Positions 50,356 through 59,134 are shown, counted from the stretch's first letter. The stretch is DNA of 64,000 nucleotides from DATBHM01 sp963772375 (GCA_963772375.1 CAVYXG010000001.1:992001-1056000); one strand, 5' to 3'. Notes: generated from the letters alone by a model not told the origin. Numbers and translations: made by a program.

Positions 50356-51507
50356 CTACGTGTGCCGTTCGTAGTGCGCGGTGTCCGGGCGGTCGAGGAG
50401 GCGAACCTGGGTGAGCGCCTCGATGCGGCGTTCGGCCAGGCGGTCGGCGGCCTCCTGGTAGCCGATGCCGTCGCGGTCGGCGATCTCGAAGACCTCGAGC
50501 GTCCGTTCGTAGATCCGCTCGACGTTCGCCAGCGCCCGCTCGCGCTGGAAGCCGCCCTTGCGGAAGCGGTCGGTATCGAGAATCGTGCCACCGGAGTTCG
50601 CCACGTAGTCCACCGCGTAGACGATCCCGCGGTCCTGGAGGGCCGGCCCGTGGCGTTCCTCCGCGAGGATGTTGTTGGCGGCGCCGGCGACGATCCGCGC
50701 CTTGAGCAGTGGAATCGTGTGGTCGTTGATCACCGCGCCGAGCGCGTACGGGGCGAAGATCTCGGCGTCGACGCGGTAGATCTCGTCCGGAGCGACGCTC
50801 GTCACTCCGAGCTCGTCGACGGCTCTCGCGACCTTCTCGGCGTCGATGTCGGTCACGGTGACCCGCGCGCCCTCTCCGACGAGCATGCGCACCGCTTGGG
50901 AACCGACCACGCCGAGCCCCTGAAGCGCCACTGTTCGGCCGTCCAGGTCCGGCGCTCCCCACACCCGCTGCGCGCACGCGCGCATGGCGAGGATCGTGCC
51001 CCGCGCGGTCGCCGGTGAGATGTCCCCGGCGCCCCCGCAGTGTTCTGGCAGCGTGACCACGTGGTCGGTCTCCGAGTACACGACCTCCATGTCCGCGAGC
51101 GTCGTCCCGACGTCCTCGCCGGTGATGTACTCGCCGCCCATCTGGTCGATCGCGAGGCCCATGGCGCGGAGCAGGGCCTCGGTCTTCCCGGTCCTGGGGT
51201 CGCCGATGATGACGGCCTTGCCGCCGCCGAGGTCGCAGCCGGCCGCCGCGTACTTGTAGGTCATGCCCCGCGCCAGACGGAGCGCGTCGAAGATGGCCGA
51301 CTCCTCGTCCGGATAGGTCCACATGCGCAGGCCGCCGACGGCCGGCCCGAGCGCCGTGGAATGGATCGCGATCACCGCGCGCAAGCCGGTCGCGGTGTCG
51401 TTCACCAGCTGCACCTTCTTGAACCGGTACCGCCGCAGGTAGTCGAAGATGGGCGCGGCCATACCGGTCCCCGCGGTGCCTTGGGAAGACTCCCGGTTGG
51501 ACGGCAT
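50356..51507 (-). CDS. Leucine/valine/phenylalanine-type amino acid dehydrogenase
   Basis: A 383-residue NAD-dependent Glu/Leu/Phe/Val dehydrogenase family enzyme. Substrate half: ATGLRAVIAIHSTALGPAVG, catalytic Lys in GCDLGGGKAVIIGDPRTGKT, and GEYITGEDVGTTLADMEVVY. The Rossmann half holds ALQGLGVVGSQAVRMLVGEG (GxGxxG) and AGAANNILAEERHG. It reversibly deaminates branched or aromatic amino acids to 2-oxo acids. ATG 51507 follows a GAGGAG ribosome-binding site; the frame continues to 51792 but that part is antisense to the divergent promoter region. Divergent from the quinone oxidoreductase gene (96 bp). Confidence 0.9.
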   Translation of the reverse strand: MPSNRESSQGTAGTGMAAPIFDYLRRYRFKKVQLVNDTATGLRAVIAIHSTALGPAVGGLRMWTYPDEESAIFDALRLARGMTYKYAAAGCDLGGGKAVIIGDPRTGKTEALLRAMGLAIDQMGGEYITGEDVGTTLADMEVVYSETDHVVTLPEHCGGAGDISPATARGTILAMRACAQRVWGAPDLDGRTVALQGLGVVGSQAVRMLVGEGARVTVTDIDAEKVARAVDELGVTSVAPDEIYRVDAEIFAPYALGAVINDHTIPLLKARIVAGAANNILAEERHGPALQDRGIVYAVDYVANSGGTILDTDRFRKGGFQRERALANVERIYERTLEVFEIADRDGIGYQEAADRLAERRIEALTQVRLLDRPDTAHYERHT

Positions 51508-51603
51508 GGCGACTCCTCGGTGGCGGCGCGGTCGCCGTCGGCGGTGAGGACAGTGCCGCCGACGGGAACACAGAGCCCAGGAACGGATCTGGACGGAGGA
51601 ACG

Positions 51604-52632
51604 ATGAAGGCAGTCGTCTACACACGGCAGGGGGATTCCACGGTGCTCGAGGTGGTCGAGCGGCCGGTTCCCGATCCCGGCGCGGGTGAGGTTCGTGTTC
51701 GCGTGCTGGTGTCGGGGGTGAACCCGACGGACTGGAAGGCGCGGACGGGTGGGTACGGCCGGACGGCCGTGGAACCCACGGTGCCGAACCACGACGGTGC
51801 CGGGGTCGTCGACGCCGTCGGCCCCGAGGTCGGCGGGTTCAGCGTGGGCGATCGCGTCTGGATGAGCCTGGCCGCCGACGGGCGGCCCGGGAGCGGAACG
51901 GCACAGGAGTTCACGGTGATCCCGGCGTCACGTGCGTTCCCGCTTCCCCCCGTCGCGAGCTTCGACCTGGGGGCCGGCGTCGGCATCCCGGCCGTCACCG
52001 CGCACCGGGCGCTGACGGTCATGGAGGGCGGACCGACACGTCTGCACCCGGGCGCGCTGAGCGGTCGCTCCGTGCTCGTGGCGGGCGGCGCCGGCGCCGT
52101 CGGCAACGCGGCCATCCAGCTGGCCCGATGGGCGGGCGGGACCGTGATCGCCACGGTGAGCGGCGAGTCGAAGGCGCAACTGGCGACGGCGGCCGGGGCA
52201 CATCACGTCGTGAACTACCGCGAGGCGGACGCCGCCGGGCGCATCCGCGCGATCGCCCCCGACGGCGTCGACCTGGTCGTCGAGGTCGCGCCGGCGGCGA
52301 ACTCCGAGCTCGACCTGGCGGTCCTTCGTTCGAGAGGAACGGTCTCGATCTACGCGAGCGAACCCCGCACCCCGCTCACCGTGGACGTCCCACGGGCCAT
52401 GCGGCTCAACGTCCGGCACCAGTTCGTCCTGCTCTACACCATGGGCTGGGAGCGGATCACGGCCGCAGCAGAGGACACCAATCAGGCCATCGAGGGCGGC
52501 GCGTACGGGGTGGGCGACGAAGCCGGCCTCCCGCTGCACCACTTCCCGCTCGCGGAGACCGCGGCCGCGCACGATGCCGTGGAGCACGGTGCAGTCGGGA
52601 AGGTCCTCGTGACGGTCGCTCCCGACCGGTGA
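51604..52632 (+). CDS. NADPH:quinone oxidoreductase (zinc-independent MDR)
   Basis: A 342-residue medium-chain reductase of the quinone oxidoreductase/zeta-crystallin group. MKAVVYTRQGDSTVLEVVER start, SGVNPTDWKARTGGYG, NHDGAGVVDAVGPEVGGFSV and nucleotide site VLVAGGAGAVGNAAIQLARW are all typical. No structural or catalytic zinc Cys set is present, so it reduces quinones or enones with NADPH rather than oxidising alcohols. A GGAGGAAC ribosome-binding site precedes ATG 51604. Single gene. Confidence 0.92.
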   Translation: MKAVVYTRQGDSTVLEVVERPVPDPGAGEVRVRVLVSGVNPTDWKARTGGYGRTAVEPTVPNHDGAGVVDAVGPEVGGFSVGDRVWMSLAADGRPGSGTAQEFTVIPASRAFPLPPVASFDLGAGVGIPAVTAHRALTVMEGGPTRLHPGALSGRSVLVAGGAGAVGNAAIQLARWAGGTVIATVSGESKAQLATAAGAHHVVNYREADAAGRIRAIAPDGVDLVVEVAPAANSELDLAVLRSRGTVSIYASEPRTPLTVDVPRAMRLNVRHQFVLLYTMGWERITAAAEDTNQAIEGGAYGVGDEAGLPLHHFPLAETAAAHDAVEHGAVGKVLVTVAPDR

Positions 52633-52730
52633 AGCCGCTCGGACCGCGCTCCGTTCACGGCCCGGGCGTGGGGGCACGGGCAGGCAGCCTCGGAGGATAG
52701 AGTCGAGCGCACGCGACGAGAGGAGCAGCC

Positions 52731-53147
52731 ATGGGCGTGACGCTCAATCCGTACCTGAACTTCGACGGCAACGCGCGCGCAGCGATGGAGTTCTACCGGG
52801 ACGTGTTCGGCGGGAACCTGAACGTGGCCACGTTCGCGGACTATCAGTCGTCGTCGGACCCTAGCGAGGATCAGCTGGTCATGCACGCGGAACTGGAGGG
52901 GTCGGAGGGCATCCGGTTCATGGCTGCGGACACGCCGAAGCGCATGGAGTACCGGCCCGGCACCAACTTCTCGATGTCGTTGAGCGGGGAGGACGAGGAA
53001 CCGCTGCGCGGATACTTCCAACGCCTGTCGGACGGCGGCTCCGTGCTGCAGCCACTCGAGAAGGCGCCATGGGGCGACACGTTCGGCATGTGCACCGACC
53101 GGTTCGGCATCACCTGGCTGGTGAACGTCTCCGCGCCGAAGGAGTGA
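52731..53147 (+). CDS. PhnB-like VOC-superfamily protein
   Basis: A 138-residue glyoxalase-fold protein: TLNPYLNFDGNARAAMEFYR, DVFGGNLNVATFADYQSSSD, GIRFMAADTPKRMEYRPGTN and WGDTFGMCTDRFGITWLVNV, the standard PhnB/DUF-type VOC pattern. A GAGGAGCAGCC ribosome-binding site is close to ATG 52731. The usual metal residues are only partly present; PhnB-type proteins rarely have known activities. Convergent with corA, 16 bp apart. Confidence 0.85.
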   Translation: MGVTLNPYLNFDGNARAAMEFYRDVFGGNLNVATFADYQSSSDPSEDQLVMHAELEGSEGIRFMAADTPKRMEYRPGTNFSMSLSGEDEEPLRGYFQRLSDGGSVLQPLEKAPWGDTFGMCTDRFGITWLVNVSAPKE

Positions 53148-53163
53148 CGCTCTTGTCCGAGCC

Positions 53164-54315
53164 CTACAGCCAGTGCCTTCGCTTGAACAACCGGTAGAGC
53201 GCGAAGCACGTCAGGCCCATGAGCAGGATCGCGAACGGATAGCCGAAGAACCAGTCGAGCTCCGGGATGTGGCGGAAGTTCATCCCGTAGATCGTCCCGA
53301 TGAGCGTGGGGGCGAACAGGATCGCCGCCCATGCGGAGATCTTCTTGACCTCCTCGTTCTGCTCGTTCGCCGCCTCCGCGAGACTGCGCATCTCCTCGTT
53401 CTGCGCCTGCGCCACGAGCGTGGCATTCACGGTGAGCATGTCCCGGAGGATCAGGCGGAACTCGTCCACGCGCTCGATGATCTGGATCAGGTGATCCTCG
53501 ACGTCGCGGAGGCGGTCCTGGAGCTCCTCGTCCACGTGGTACTTGGCGAACCCGGCGCGGAGCGCCGTGATGACGTCGATCAGCGGCCGGGTGGCGCGTT
53601 GGAAGTCGGCGACCTCGCGGGACAGCTCGTAGATGCGGCGGGACACCTTGGGATCGCCGCTGAAGACCTCGACCTCGATCTCGTCGAGGTCATGATGGAC
53701 ACCCGCGACGACCGGGTAGTAGCCGTCGACGACCTTGTCGAGCAGCGCGTAGAGCACGGCCTCGGGGCCCAGACTCAGCACCTCCGGCTCTCGTTCCAGC
53801 CGGTGACGCACGGGACCGAACTCGGGCGCCTCGCTGTGGCGAACGGTGACGACGAACCGGGGACCGACGAACACGTGGATCTCGCCGAACTCCACCTCCT
53901 CGACGTCGTCGAGGTAGCGGGCGGGCCGAAGGACCACGAACAGGGTGTCGTCGTGGCGCTCGATCTTCGGGCGCTGATGGGCGTGGATCGCGTCCTCCAC
54001 CGCGAGCGGGTCGAGCTGGAACTCAGCGGCGAGCGATTCGACCTCGTGCTCCTCCGGTCGGTACAGGCCGATCCAGGCCATCCCGTCGGGATGCCGGCGG
54101 AGGCTCTCGAACGTCTCCGGAAGCGAGTCGGGGGAGGCAACCCGCACGCCGTCCACGTAGATCGCGCTGTCGACGAGCGGCGAACGCCGTTGCTCCTTCG
54201 GTGGCGCCTCCGGTACCGAGAGGCCGTCGTCGCGGTCGGCGTCGGAGCGCCGCATGCTCGGCATGCGGCGGACGAGCGAGCGGATCGGCGACCGCCGGTG
54301 CTCGGCTGGGCTCAT
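53164..54315 (-). CDS. corA: CorA-type magnesium/cobalt transporter
   Basis: A 383-residue ion channel of the CorA/MIT family. A long cytoplasmic N-domain (YVDGVRVASPDSLPETFESL, AIHAHQRPKIERHDDTLFVV) and coiled helices (RDVEDHLIQIIERVDEFRLI) lead to two transmembrane helices, AWAAILFAPTLIGTIYGMNF with the GMN selectivity motif, and WFFGYPFAILLMGLTCFALY. The family forms pentamers for Mg2+/Co2+ uptake. ATG 54315 follows a TACGCT hexamer by 6 nt (54327-54322), suggesting a leaderless message; the longer frame to 54678 is antisense to the EAL remnant. Confidence 0.93.
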   Translation of the reverse strand: MSPAEHRRSPIRSLVRRMPSMRRSDADRDDGLSVPEAPPKEQRRSPLVDSAIYVDGVRVASPDSLPETFESLRRHPDGMAWIGLYRPEEHEVESLAAEFQLDPLAVEDAIHAHQRPKIERHDDTLFVVLRPARYLDDVEEVEFGEIHVFVGPRFVVTVRHSEAPEFGPVRHRLEREPEVLSLGPEAVLYALLDKVVDGYYPVVAGVHHDLDEIEVEVFSGDPKVSRRIYELSREVADFQRATRPLIDVITALRAGFAKYHVDEELQDRLRDVEDHLIQIIERVDEFRLILRDMLTVNATLVAQAQNEEMRSLAEAANEQNEEVKKISAWAAILFAPTLIGTIYGMNFRHIPELDWFFGYPFAILLMGLTCFALYRLFKRRHWL

Positions 54316-54321
54316 TCCGAA

Positions 54322-54327
54322 AGCGTA
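54322..54327 (-). promoter_or_regulatory. -10 hexamer of leaderless corA transcript
   Basis: TACGCT on the minus strand, 6 nt before ATG 54315, identical in spacing to those at 37949 and 18707-18712. It fixes the corA start. Confidence 0.5.
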
Positions 54328-54387
54328 GCGCGGTGCCGCGACCCGACGACGAACGAGCAACAATCCAGCAGAGCGACCCGGGTTTGC

Positions 54388-54738
54388 CGCATCGCCATCG
54401 ACGACGCCGGCGCCGGCTACGCGAGCCTTCGACACATTCTGGAAGTCGGACCAGAGCTCATCAAGCTCGACATGACCCTGACACGCGACGTCGACCGCCG
54501 GCCGCGGCACCAGACCCTGGTCTCCGCCCTGGTGACGTTCGCGGTCGGGACGGGCGCGCAGATCGTCGCCGAGGGGATCGAGACCGCCGAAGAGCTCGGC
54601 ACCCTGCAGTCGCTGCAGGTTCCGATCGGGCAGGGGTACCACCTCGCCCGCCCCGGTCCGATCCCGGAGGGCTGGCAACGCCCGGTTCTCGACGTCGCGG
54701 TGAGCCCGATCACGACGACGAGCCGGTCCGGCTCCTGA
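54388..54738 (+). pseudogene. C-terminal remnant of an EAL-domain c-di-GMP phosphodiesterase
   Basis: About 116 residues match only the second half of an EAL domain: RIAIDDAGAGYASLRHILEV (DDFGxGxSSL motif), ELIKLDMTLTRDVDRRPRHQ (K-x-D) and GAQIVAEGIETAEELGTLQS (EGVE). The first half, including the EAL triplet itself, is missing and there is no start codon just before the homology, which begins directly behind the corA promoter. The fragment cannot bind or cut c-di-GMP as it stands. Probably left from deletion when the corA region was rearranged. Confidence 0.8.
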
Positions 54739-54766
54739 TCTCGGGAGCTTCCGCTCCCGGTGTTCC

Positions 54767-55741
54767 TCACACGTCGATGCCGGAGACCGCGTGCGAGATG
54801 TACGCCTCCTCGAGCTGGGCGATCTCGCCGTCGCTCAGGGTCAGCCGTTCCGCAGCGAGGGCGTCATCGATGTGCGCGACCTTCGTCGCTCCGACGATCG
54901 GCGCCGTCACCGCGGGCTTGTGCAGCGGCCATGCCAGCGCGACCTGCGCGGTCGAGACTCCGCGCTCGGCGGCGACCTTGGCCGTTCGGTCGACGACCGC
55001 GAAGTCGACCTCCGGCGTGTACAGGCTGTCGCCGAAGGCATCGGTCTTCGCCCGCGTCGTGAGTCGCTGGCCCTCTTGAGTCCGGGTGCCCGCCAGGAGC
55101 CCGCGCGCGAGCGGGCTCCATGGCAGCACCGCGACGCCCTGATCGAGGCACTGCGGGATCATCTCCCGCTCCTCCTCCCGGTAAACCAGGTTGTAGTGGT
55201 TCTGCATCGAGACGAACCGGGTCGGCGCGACGTGTTGGGCCTTCGCGAACTGCCAGGCGTACATGCTGCTCGCGCCGATGTAGCGGGCCTTGCCCGCCTT
55301 CACCACGTCGTGCAGCGCCTCCATCGTCTCCTCGATCGGTGTGAGCGGATCCCACCGGTGGATCTGGTACAGGTCGACGTAGTCCAGCTCGAGACGCCGG
55401 AGGGATGCATCGATCGATGCCAGGACGTGCTTGCGGGAGAGCCCACGTCCGTTCTCTCCCGGCATGGTCCGCCCATGCACCTTCGTCGCGACGACGTACT
55501 CCTCGCGCATCCCGAAGATGCGCTGCAGCAGGTGGCCGGTGACGACCTCGCTCTGCCCGCCGTTGTAGACGTCCGCGGTGTCGAAGAAGGTGATCCCGCC
55601 CTCGACGGCGCGACGAACGATGAGTTCCGCCTCGGCCTCGTCCAGCGCCCACCGGCGGCTCTCGTGCTTGCCGTAGCTCATCATCCCGAGGCACACGCGG
55701 GAGACCCGAAGCCCCGTATGGCCCAGATTGACGTACTCCAT
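54767..55741 (-). CDS. Aldo/keto reductase
   Basis: A 324-residue NADPH-dependent oxidoreductase with a TIM-barrel. Seen: MEYVNLGHTGLRVSRVCLGM, active-site Asp/Tyr in FFDTADVYNGGQSEVVTGHL, Lys in EYVVATKVHGRTMPGENGRG and a following HRWDPLTPIEETMEALHDVV. The 2'-phosphate-binding end of the pocket is in ALAWPLHKPAVTAPIVGATK. It resembles YajO/AKR11-type general reductases. Its start is divergent from the zinc dehydrogenase at 55913, with a 171-bp gap. Substrate unknown. Confidence 0.92.
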   Translation of the reverse strand: MEYVNLGHTGLRVSRVCLGMMSYGKHESRRWALDEAEAELIVRRAVEGGITFFDTADVYNGGQSEVVTGHLLQRIFGMREEYVVATKVHGRTMPGENGRGLSRKHVLASIDASLRRLELDYVDLYQIHRWDPLTPIEETMEALHDVVKAGKARYIGASSMYAWQFAKAQHVAPTRFVSMQNHYNLVYREEEREMIPQCLDQGVAVLPWSPLARGLLAGTRTQEGQRLTTRAKTDAFGDSLYTPEVDFAVVDRTAKVAAERGVSTAQVALAWPLHKPAVTAPIVGATKVAHIDDALAAERLTLSDGEIAQLEEAYISHAVSGIDV

Positions 55742-55912
55742 CGAGTTCCTCCTCCGGGCGCGTCGGCAGATGTCGTTGGTTCCGGTCCATCATCCCTCGA
55801 CGAGGGACGGGCGTGGCATCTGGACCGGAGCTCTGTTCCCAGGGCTCTGTCGTCGCCCGGAGGTTGAGGGTTCATGCTGGGCTGAACCACCGCCGATCGA
55901 AGGAACACACCC

Positions 55913-56950
55913 ATGCGAGGAGCAGTCCTGTACGGGCCCGGCGACGTCCGGGTCGAGGAGCGCGAGGACCCGAAGATCGTCGAGCCGACCGACGCGGTCA
56001 TCCGACTGCCCGCGACGTGCATCTGCGGCTCGGATCTGTGGCCCTACCGGGGCATCGAACCCATCGAGGGGCCGGAACCGATCGGTCACGAGTACGTCGG
56101 CATCGTCGAAGAGGTCGGTCGGGACGTCAGGGAGATCAAGCCCGGGCAGTTCGTGATCGGCTCGTTCTTCGCTTCGGACAACACCTGCGAGATCTGCCGG
56201 GCCGGCTACCAGACCGCGTGCATCCGCCGGGAACCATTGGGCGCCATCGGAATGCAGGCCGAGCTGGCCCGCGTTCCGCTCGCGGACGGGACGCTGGTGG
56301 CCACGCCCGACCTGCCGCCCGAAGACCTGATCCCGAGCCTCCTCGCCGCCTCCGACGTGCTCGGCACCGGCTGGTTCGGTGCCGTGGTCGCCGAGGCGGG
56401 TCCCGGCACGACCGTCGCCGTGGTCGGAGACGGTGCCGTCGGATTGCTCGCAGTGATGGCCGCCCGGCATCTGGGCGCGGACCGGATCATCGCCATGAGC
56501 CGCCATGAACCACGGCAGCGGCTCGCCCTCGAGTTCGGTGCGACCGACATCGTGGAGGAACGGGGAGACGAGGGCGTGGAGAGGATCAAGGACCTCACGA
56601 GCGGGCTCGGCGCACACTCCGTGGTCGAGGCCGTCGGCACCCAGGAGTCGATGATGCAGGCCATCCGCTCCACCCGCCCCGGCGGACACGTCGGGTACGT
56701 CGGCGTCCTCCACGACGTCGAGCTCCCGGGCGAGGAGATGTTCTACTCGCACGTCCACCTGCACGGCGGCCCCGCTCCCGTGCGCCGGTTCCTTCCGGAG
56801 CTGGTGGACCTCATCTGGAACCGCGAGATCGACCCGGGCAAGGTGTTCGACCTGGCCCTTCCCCTCGGCCGCGTCGCCGATGGCTACCGGGCAATGGACG
56901 AGCGACGCGCCATCAAGGTGCTGCTCCGCCCCGAGCCCGGCGGGGCATGA
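55913..56950 (+). CDS. Zinc-dependent alcohol/threonine-type dehydrogenase
   Basis: A 345-residue MDR enzyme. Catalytic zinc ligands: Cys in ATCICGSDLWPYRG and the GHEYVGIV His-Glu. A structural-zinc loop region has CEICRAGYQTACIRRE with three Cys. The NAD site is TVAVVGDGAVGLLAVMAARH. Such enzymes oxidise secondary alcohols, sugars or threonine. AAGGAACACACCC precedes ATG 55913. Pair with the divergent aldo/keto reductase may be regulated by the shared region but no operator is evident. Confidence 0.9.
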   Translation: MRGAVLYGPGDVRVEEREDPKIVEPTDAVIRLPATCICGSDLWPYRGIEPIEGPEPIGHEYVGIVEEVGRDVREIKPGQFVIGSFFASDNTCEICRAGYQTACIRREPLGAIGMQAELARVPLADGTLVATPDLPPEDLIPSLLAASDVLGTGWFGAVVAEAGPGTTVAVVGDGAVGLLAVMAARHLGADRIIAMSRHEPRQRLALEFGATDIVEERGDEGVERIKDLTSGLGAHSVVEAVGTQESMMQAIRSTRPGGHVGYVGVLHDVELPGEEMFYSHVHLHGGPAPVRRFLPELVDLIWNREIDPGKVFDLALPLGRVADGYRAMDERRAIKVLLRPEPGGA

Positions 56951-56991
56951 GCCGCCGGGCTCGCGAATCGACCGGGACGATGGGAGGATCT

Positions 56992-57046
56992 GGCGCTCCT
57001 CCAGCAACGATCAGACGACGACGCCCGATCGCTCTTGGCCGTGAGG
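56992..57046 (+). repeat. 55-bp direct repeat, copy 1 (downstream of solute-binding gene)
   Basis: Matches 58866-58920 at 50 of 55 positions in the same orientation, including an identical 24-bp core after position 6. It ends 7 bp from the stop of the solute-binding protein gene. Confidence 0.85.
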
Positions 57047-57053
57047 ACGCGAC

Positions 57054-58715
57054 CTAGGTTTCGTGTACCGACACCAAGCTACTGAGCGAGAGCGAGTTGA
57101 AGATGCTCTGGGGCGACTCCACGAACCCGGCGAAGCGCGAGCTCCACGCATCGATCCCTTCGTCGTAGGAGATGACGATGTACGGCCGCTCGTCGAAGAC
57201 CATCTGCTGCATCCGATCCGTGATCTGCCTACGCTGTTGCGGGTCAGCGGCAGTCCCCTGCTGCTGGTACAGCCGATCGTAGGACTGGTTGCAGTACCCC
57301 GAGTCGCTCCAGGACCCGTACTGATTGCATCCGAGGATGCTCAGGATGAAATCGGGATCCATGCCCGGGATCCAGTCCCACATGGCCAGGTCGAAGTCGA
57401 GGTACTTGAAGTTCGGCGCCCCCACGGCGTTGAAGGCCGCCGTGTCGTCCAAGGACTTCTTCGCGAGGCTCACCCCGATCTTTTCGAAGTCGTTCTGGAT
57501 GATCGAGAACGCCCGGTCGCCGGGTCCCAACTCGGCATGGGCGAAGATCACGGTGTAGCTCATGGGGTGCCCGTCCGCCACCCGGATACCGTTCGATCCC
57601 TTCGCGAAGCCGAGGGAGTCGAGTATTTGATTCGCCTTGTCCAGGTCGAACGAGAGCGGCTGGATGGCCGAATTGTGCCAGTGGATGCCGTCCGTGATCG
57701 AGGTCGGCGGCACGATGGTGGATCCGGGTGACGCGTATCCGAGCCATGCGGTGTTCACGATCTGGTCCCGGTCGATGGCGTACTCGAACGCCATCCGCAC
57801 CTTGGGATCCAAGAGCTCGCGGTGCTCGGGCTTGCGGGGATTGGAGTTGAAGATGAAGTCACGGAACTCCAGCGACGGACCGAGCTGGACGTGGAGGCCG
57901 GACGCCTTGACCGCGCTGACGACCGTGGGTGGCAGGTGCTCGATGGCGTCGAGCTGGCCCGCCTTCAGGGCGATGACCATGGCGTCGGGATTCTGGAAGG
58001 ACACCAGGCCGAATTCGGCGAGGTGGGGCTTCGGGCCGTAGAAGGTGGGATTCCGCTGGAAGATGGCAGTGTCGTGGGGCTTGTACTCGATGAGCGTGAA
58101 CGGCCCCGCGCCCACGAGCGGCTGACCCCCTACCGGTTGGTTCGGGTAGGTCTTGAGCGCCTTCCCGTTGCCTGTGGCGTACTGGCCCCAGATGTGCTCG
58201 GGCAGGATGGGGATGAATCCCAGGTTCGGGAGCACGTTGGCCACCGGCTCCTCGTACGTGGCCACGATGGTGTCCGGGCCCTTCGCCTGGACCTTCTGGA
58301 GATGAGCAACGGACCCCGCCCAGTATCCCGCCGGGCCCGCCTGAAACTTGATGATCGTGTTGATCGTCCACGCGACGTCGCTCGAGGTGAGCGGTTTACC
58401 GTCCGACCAGTGCGCGCCTCGGACCAGGTGGAAGGTCCAGGTCCGCCCGTCCGCCGACGTCTCCCAGCTGGTGGCGAAGTTCGGGATGAACTTGTAGTTG
58501 GACAGTTCGTATTGCACGAGGGACGGATACGTGTAGAACCATGTGGAGTACGAGTCCTGGTTGAACCCCACGAACGGATTGAGGGAGTCGATGCCCTCGG
58601 TGGTTCCGATTCGAAGGGTCCCCCCTCCCTCGCCCGAGATGGCCCTGTCCCCGGAACACGCCGCGGCCACCAGGCTCACGACGAAGACCGCCGCCATTGA
58701 CCGAGATGCCCTCAT
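57054..58715 (-). CDS. Orphan ABC transporter solute-binding protein (SBP_5 family)
   Basis: A 553-residue lipoprotein. Signal peptide with lipobox VSLVAAACSGD (Cys near residue 20), then the peptide/nickel-binding (SBP family 5) fold: GTLRIGTTEGIDSLNPFVGF, FHLVRGAHWSDGKPLTSSDV, EYKPHDTAIFQRNPTFYGPK and AFEYAIDRDQIVNTAWLGYA. It would deliver oligopeptides or similar ligands to a permease, but no permease or ATPase gene lies nearby. TAGGGT at 58757-58752 may be its -10. The gene sits between 55-bp direct repeats, so it may have moved or been duplicated as a unit. Ligand unknown. Confidence 0.9.
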   Translation of the reverse strand: MRASRSMAAVFVVSLVAAACSGDRAISGEGGGTLRIGTTEGIDSLNPFVGFNQDSYSTWFYTYPSLVQYELSNYKFIPNFATSWETSADGRTWTFHLVRGAHWSDGKPLTSSDVAWTINTIIKFQAGPAGYWAGSVAHLQKVQAKGPDTIVATYEEPVANVLPNLGFIPILPEHIWGQYATGNGKALKTYPNQPVGGQPLVGAGPFTLIEYKPHDTAIFQRNPTFYGPKPHLAEFGLVSFQNPDAMVIALKAGQLDAIEHLPPTVVSAVKASGLHVQLGPSLEFRDFIFNSNPRKPEHRELLDPKVRMAFEYAIDRDQIVNTAWLGYASPGSTIVPPTSITDGIHWHNSAIQPLSFDLDKANQILDSLGFAKGSNGIRVADGHPMSYTVIFAHAELGPGDRAFSIIQNDFEKIGVSLAKKSLDDTAAFNAVGAPNFKYLDFDLAMWDWIPGMDPDFILSILGCNQYGSWSDSGYCNQSYDRLYQQQGTAADPQQRRQITDRMQQMVFDERPYIVISYDEGIDAWSSRFAGFVESPQSIFNSLSLSSLVSVHET

Positions 58716-58865
58716 CCGCGTTGGACCCCCCAGCTACATCGAGTCTGCGTGACCCTAGGACCTCCCTGTGCCCTCCACAAGCTGACGTGCGCCGGTCGAA
58801 AGCCCTGGGGGTCCACCCGACGCGGTGGCGTGGGCATGTGAGGTCGTCGAACTCGACGGGGGGCC

Positions 58866-58920
58866 GGCGCACCTCCAGCAACGATCAGACGACGAGGCCT
58901 GATCGCTCTTGGACCTGAGG
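58866..58920 (+). repeat. 55-bp direct repeat, copy 2 (upstream of solute-binding gene)
   Basis: Second copy of the repeat at 56992-57046, five mismatches, 1,874 bp apart. It precedes the solute-binding gene (minus strand) by 150 bp and abuts the first zinc-ribbon remnant. Confidence 0.85.
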
Positions 58921-58928
58921 GGACTGTT

Positions 58929-58953
58929 TTCGAACCGGCAATTCGGACAAACT
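58929..58953 (+). repeat. 25-bp perfect direct repeat, copy 1 (CPNCRFE remnant)
   Basis: Identical to 59110-59134. It begins TTCGAACCGGCAATTCGGAC. On the minus strand it encodes VCPNCRFE and then fails. Confidence 0.85.
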
Positions 58954-59109
58954 ATCCGAGAGTTAGCTCGAACTTTGAGCGGGCAGGCTTGAAAGGATCG
59001 GGTCCAATCGACCGCGAGGCGTGCAAAACGGACAATGGGTCGAGCCGAGCAATCTTCGAGGGAGGACTCCTCCCCCAGGCACGACGACGCGGCTTGCGCC
59101 GAGACGGCG

Positions 59110-59134
59110 TTCGAACCGGCAATTCGGACAAACT
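59110..59134 (+). repeat. 25-bp perfect direct repeat, copy 2 (CPNCRFE remnant)
   Basis: Second identical copy, 181 bp from the first. On the minus strand CPNCRFE continues as RRLGASRVVVPGG, unlike copy 1, and a second CPFC knuckle occurs about 30 residues later. Confidence 0.85.

Noticed and set aside
58929..59134. GTTCGAA stretches as possible tRNA T-loops
   Set aside because: No T-stem, anticodon arm or acceptor pairing could be built, and the same 25 bp fits a repeated CPNCRFE coding remnant.
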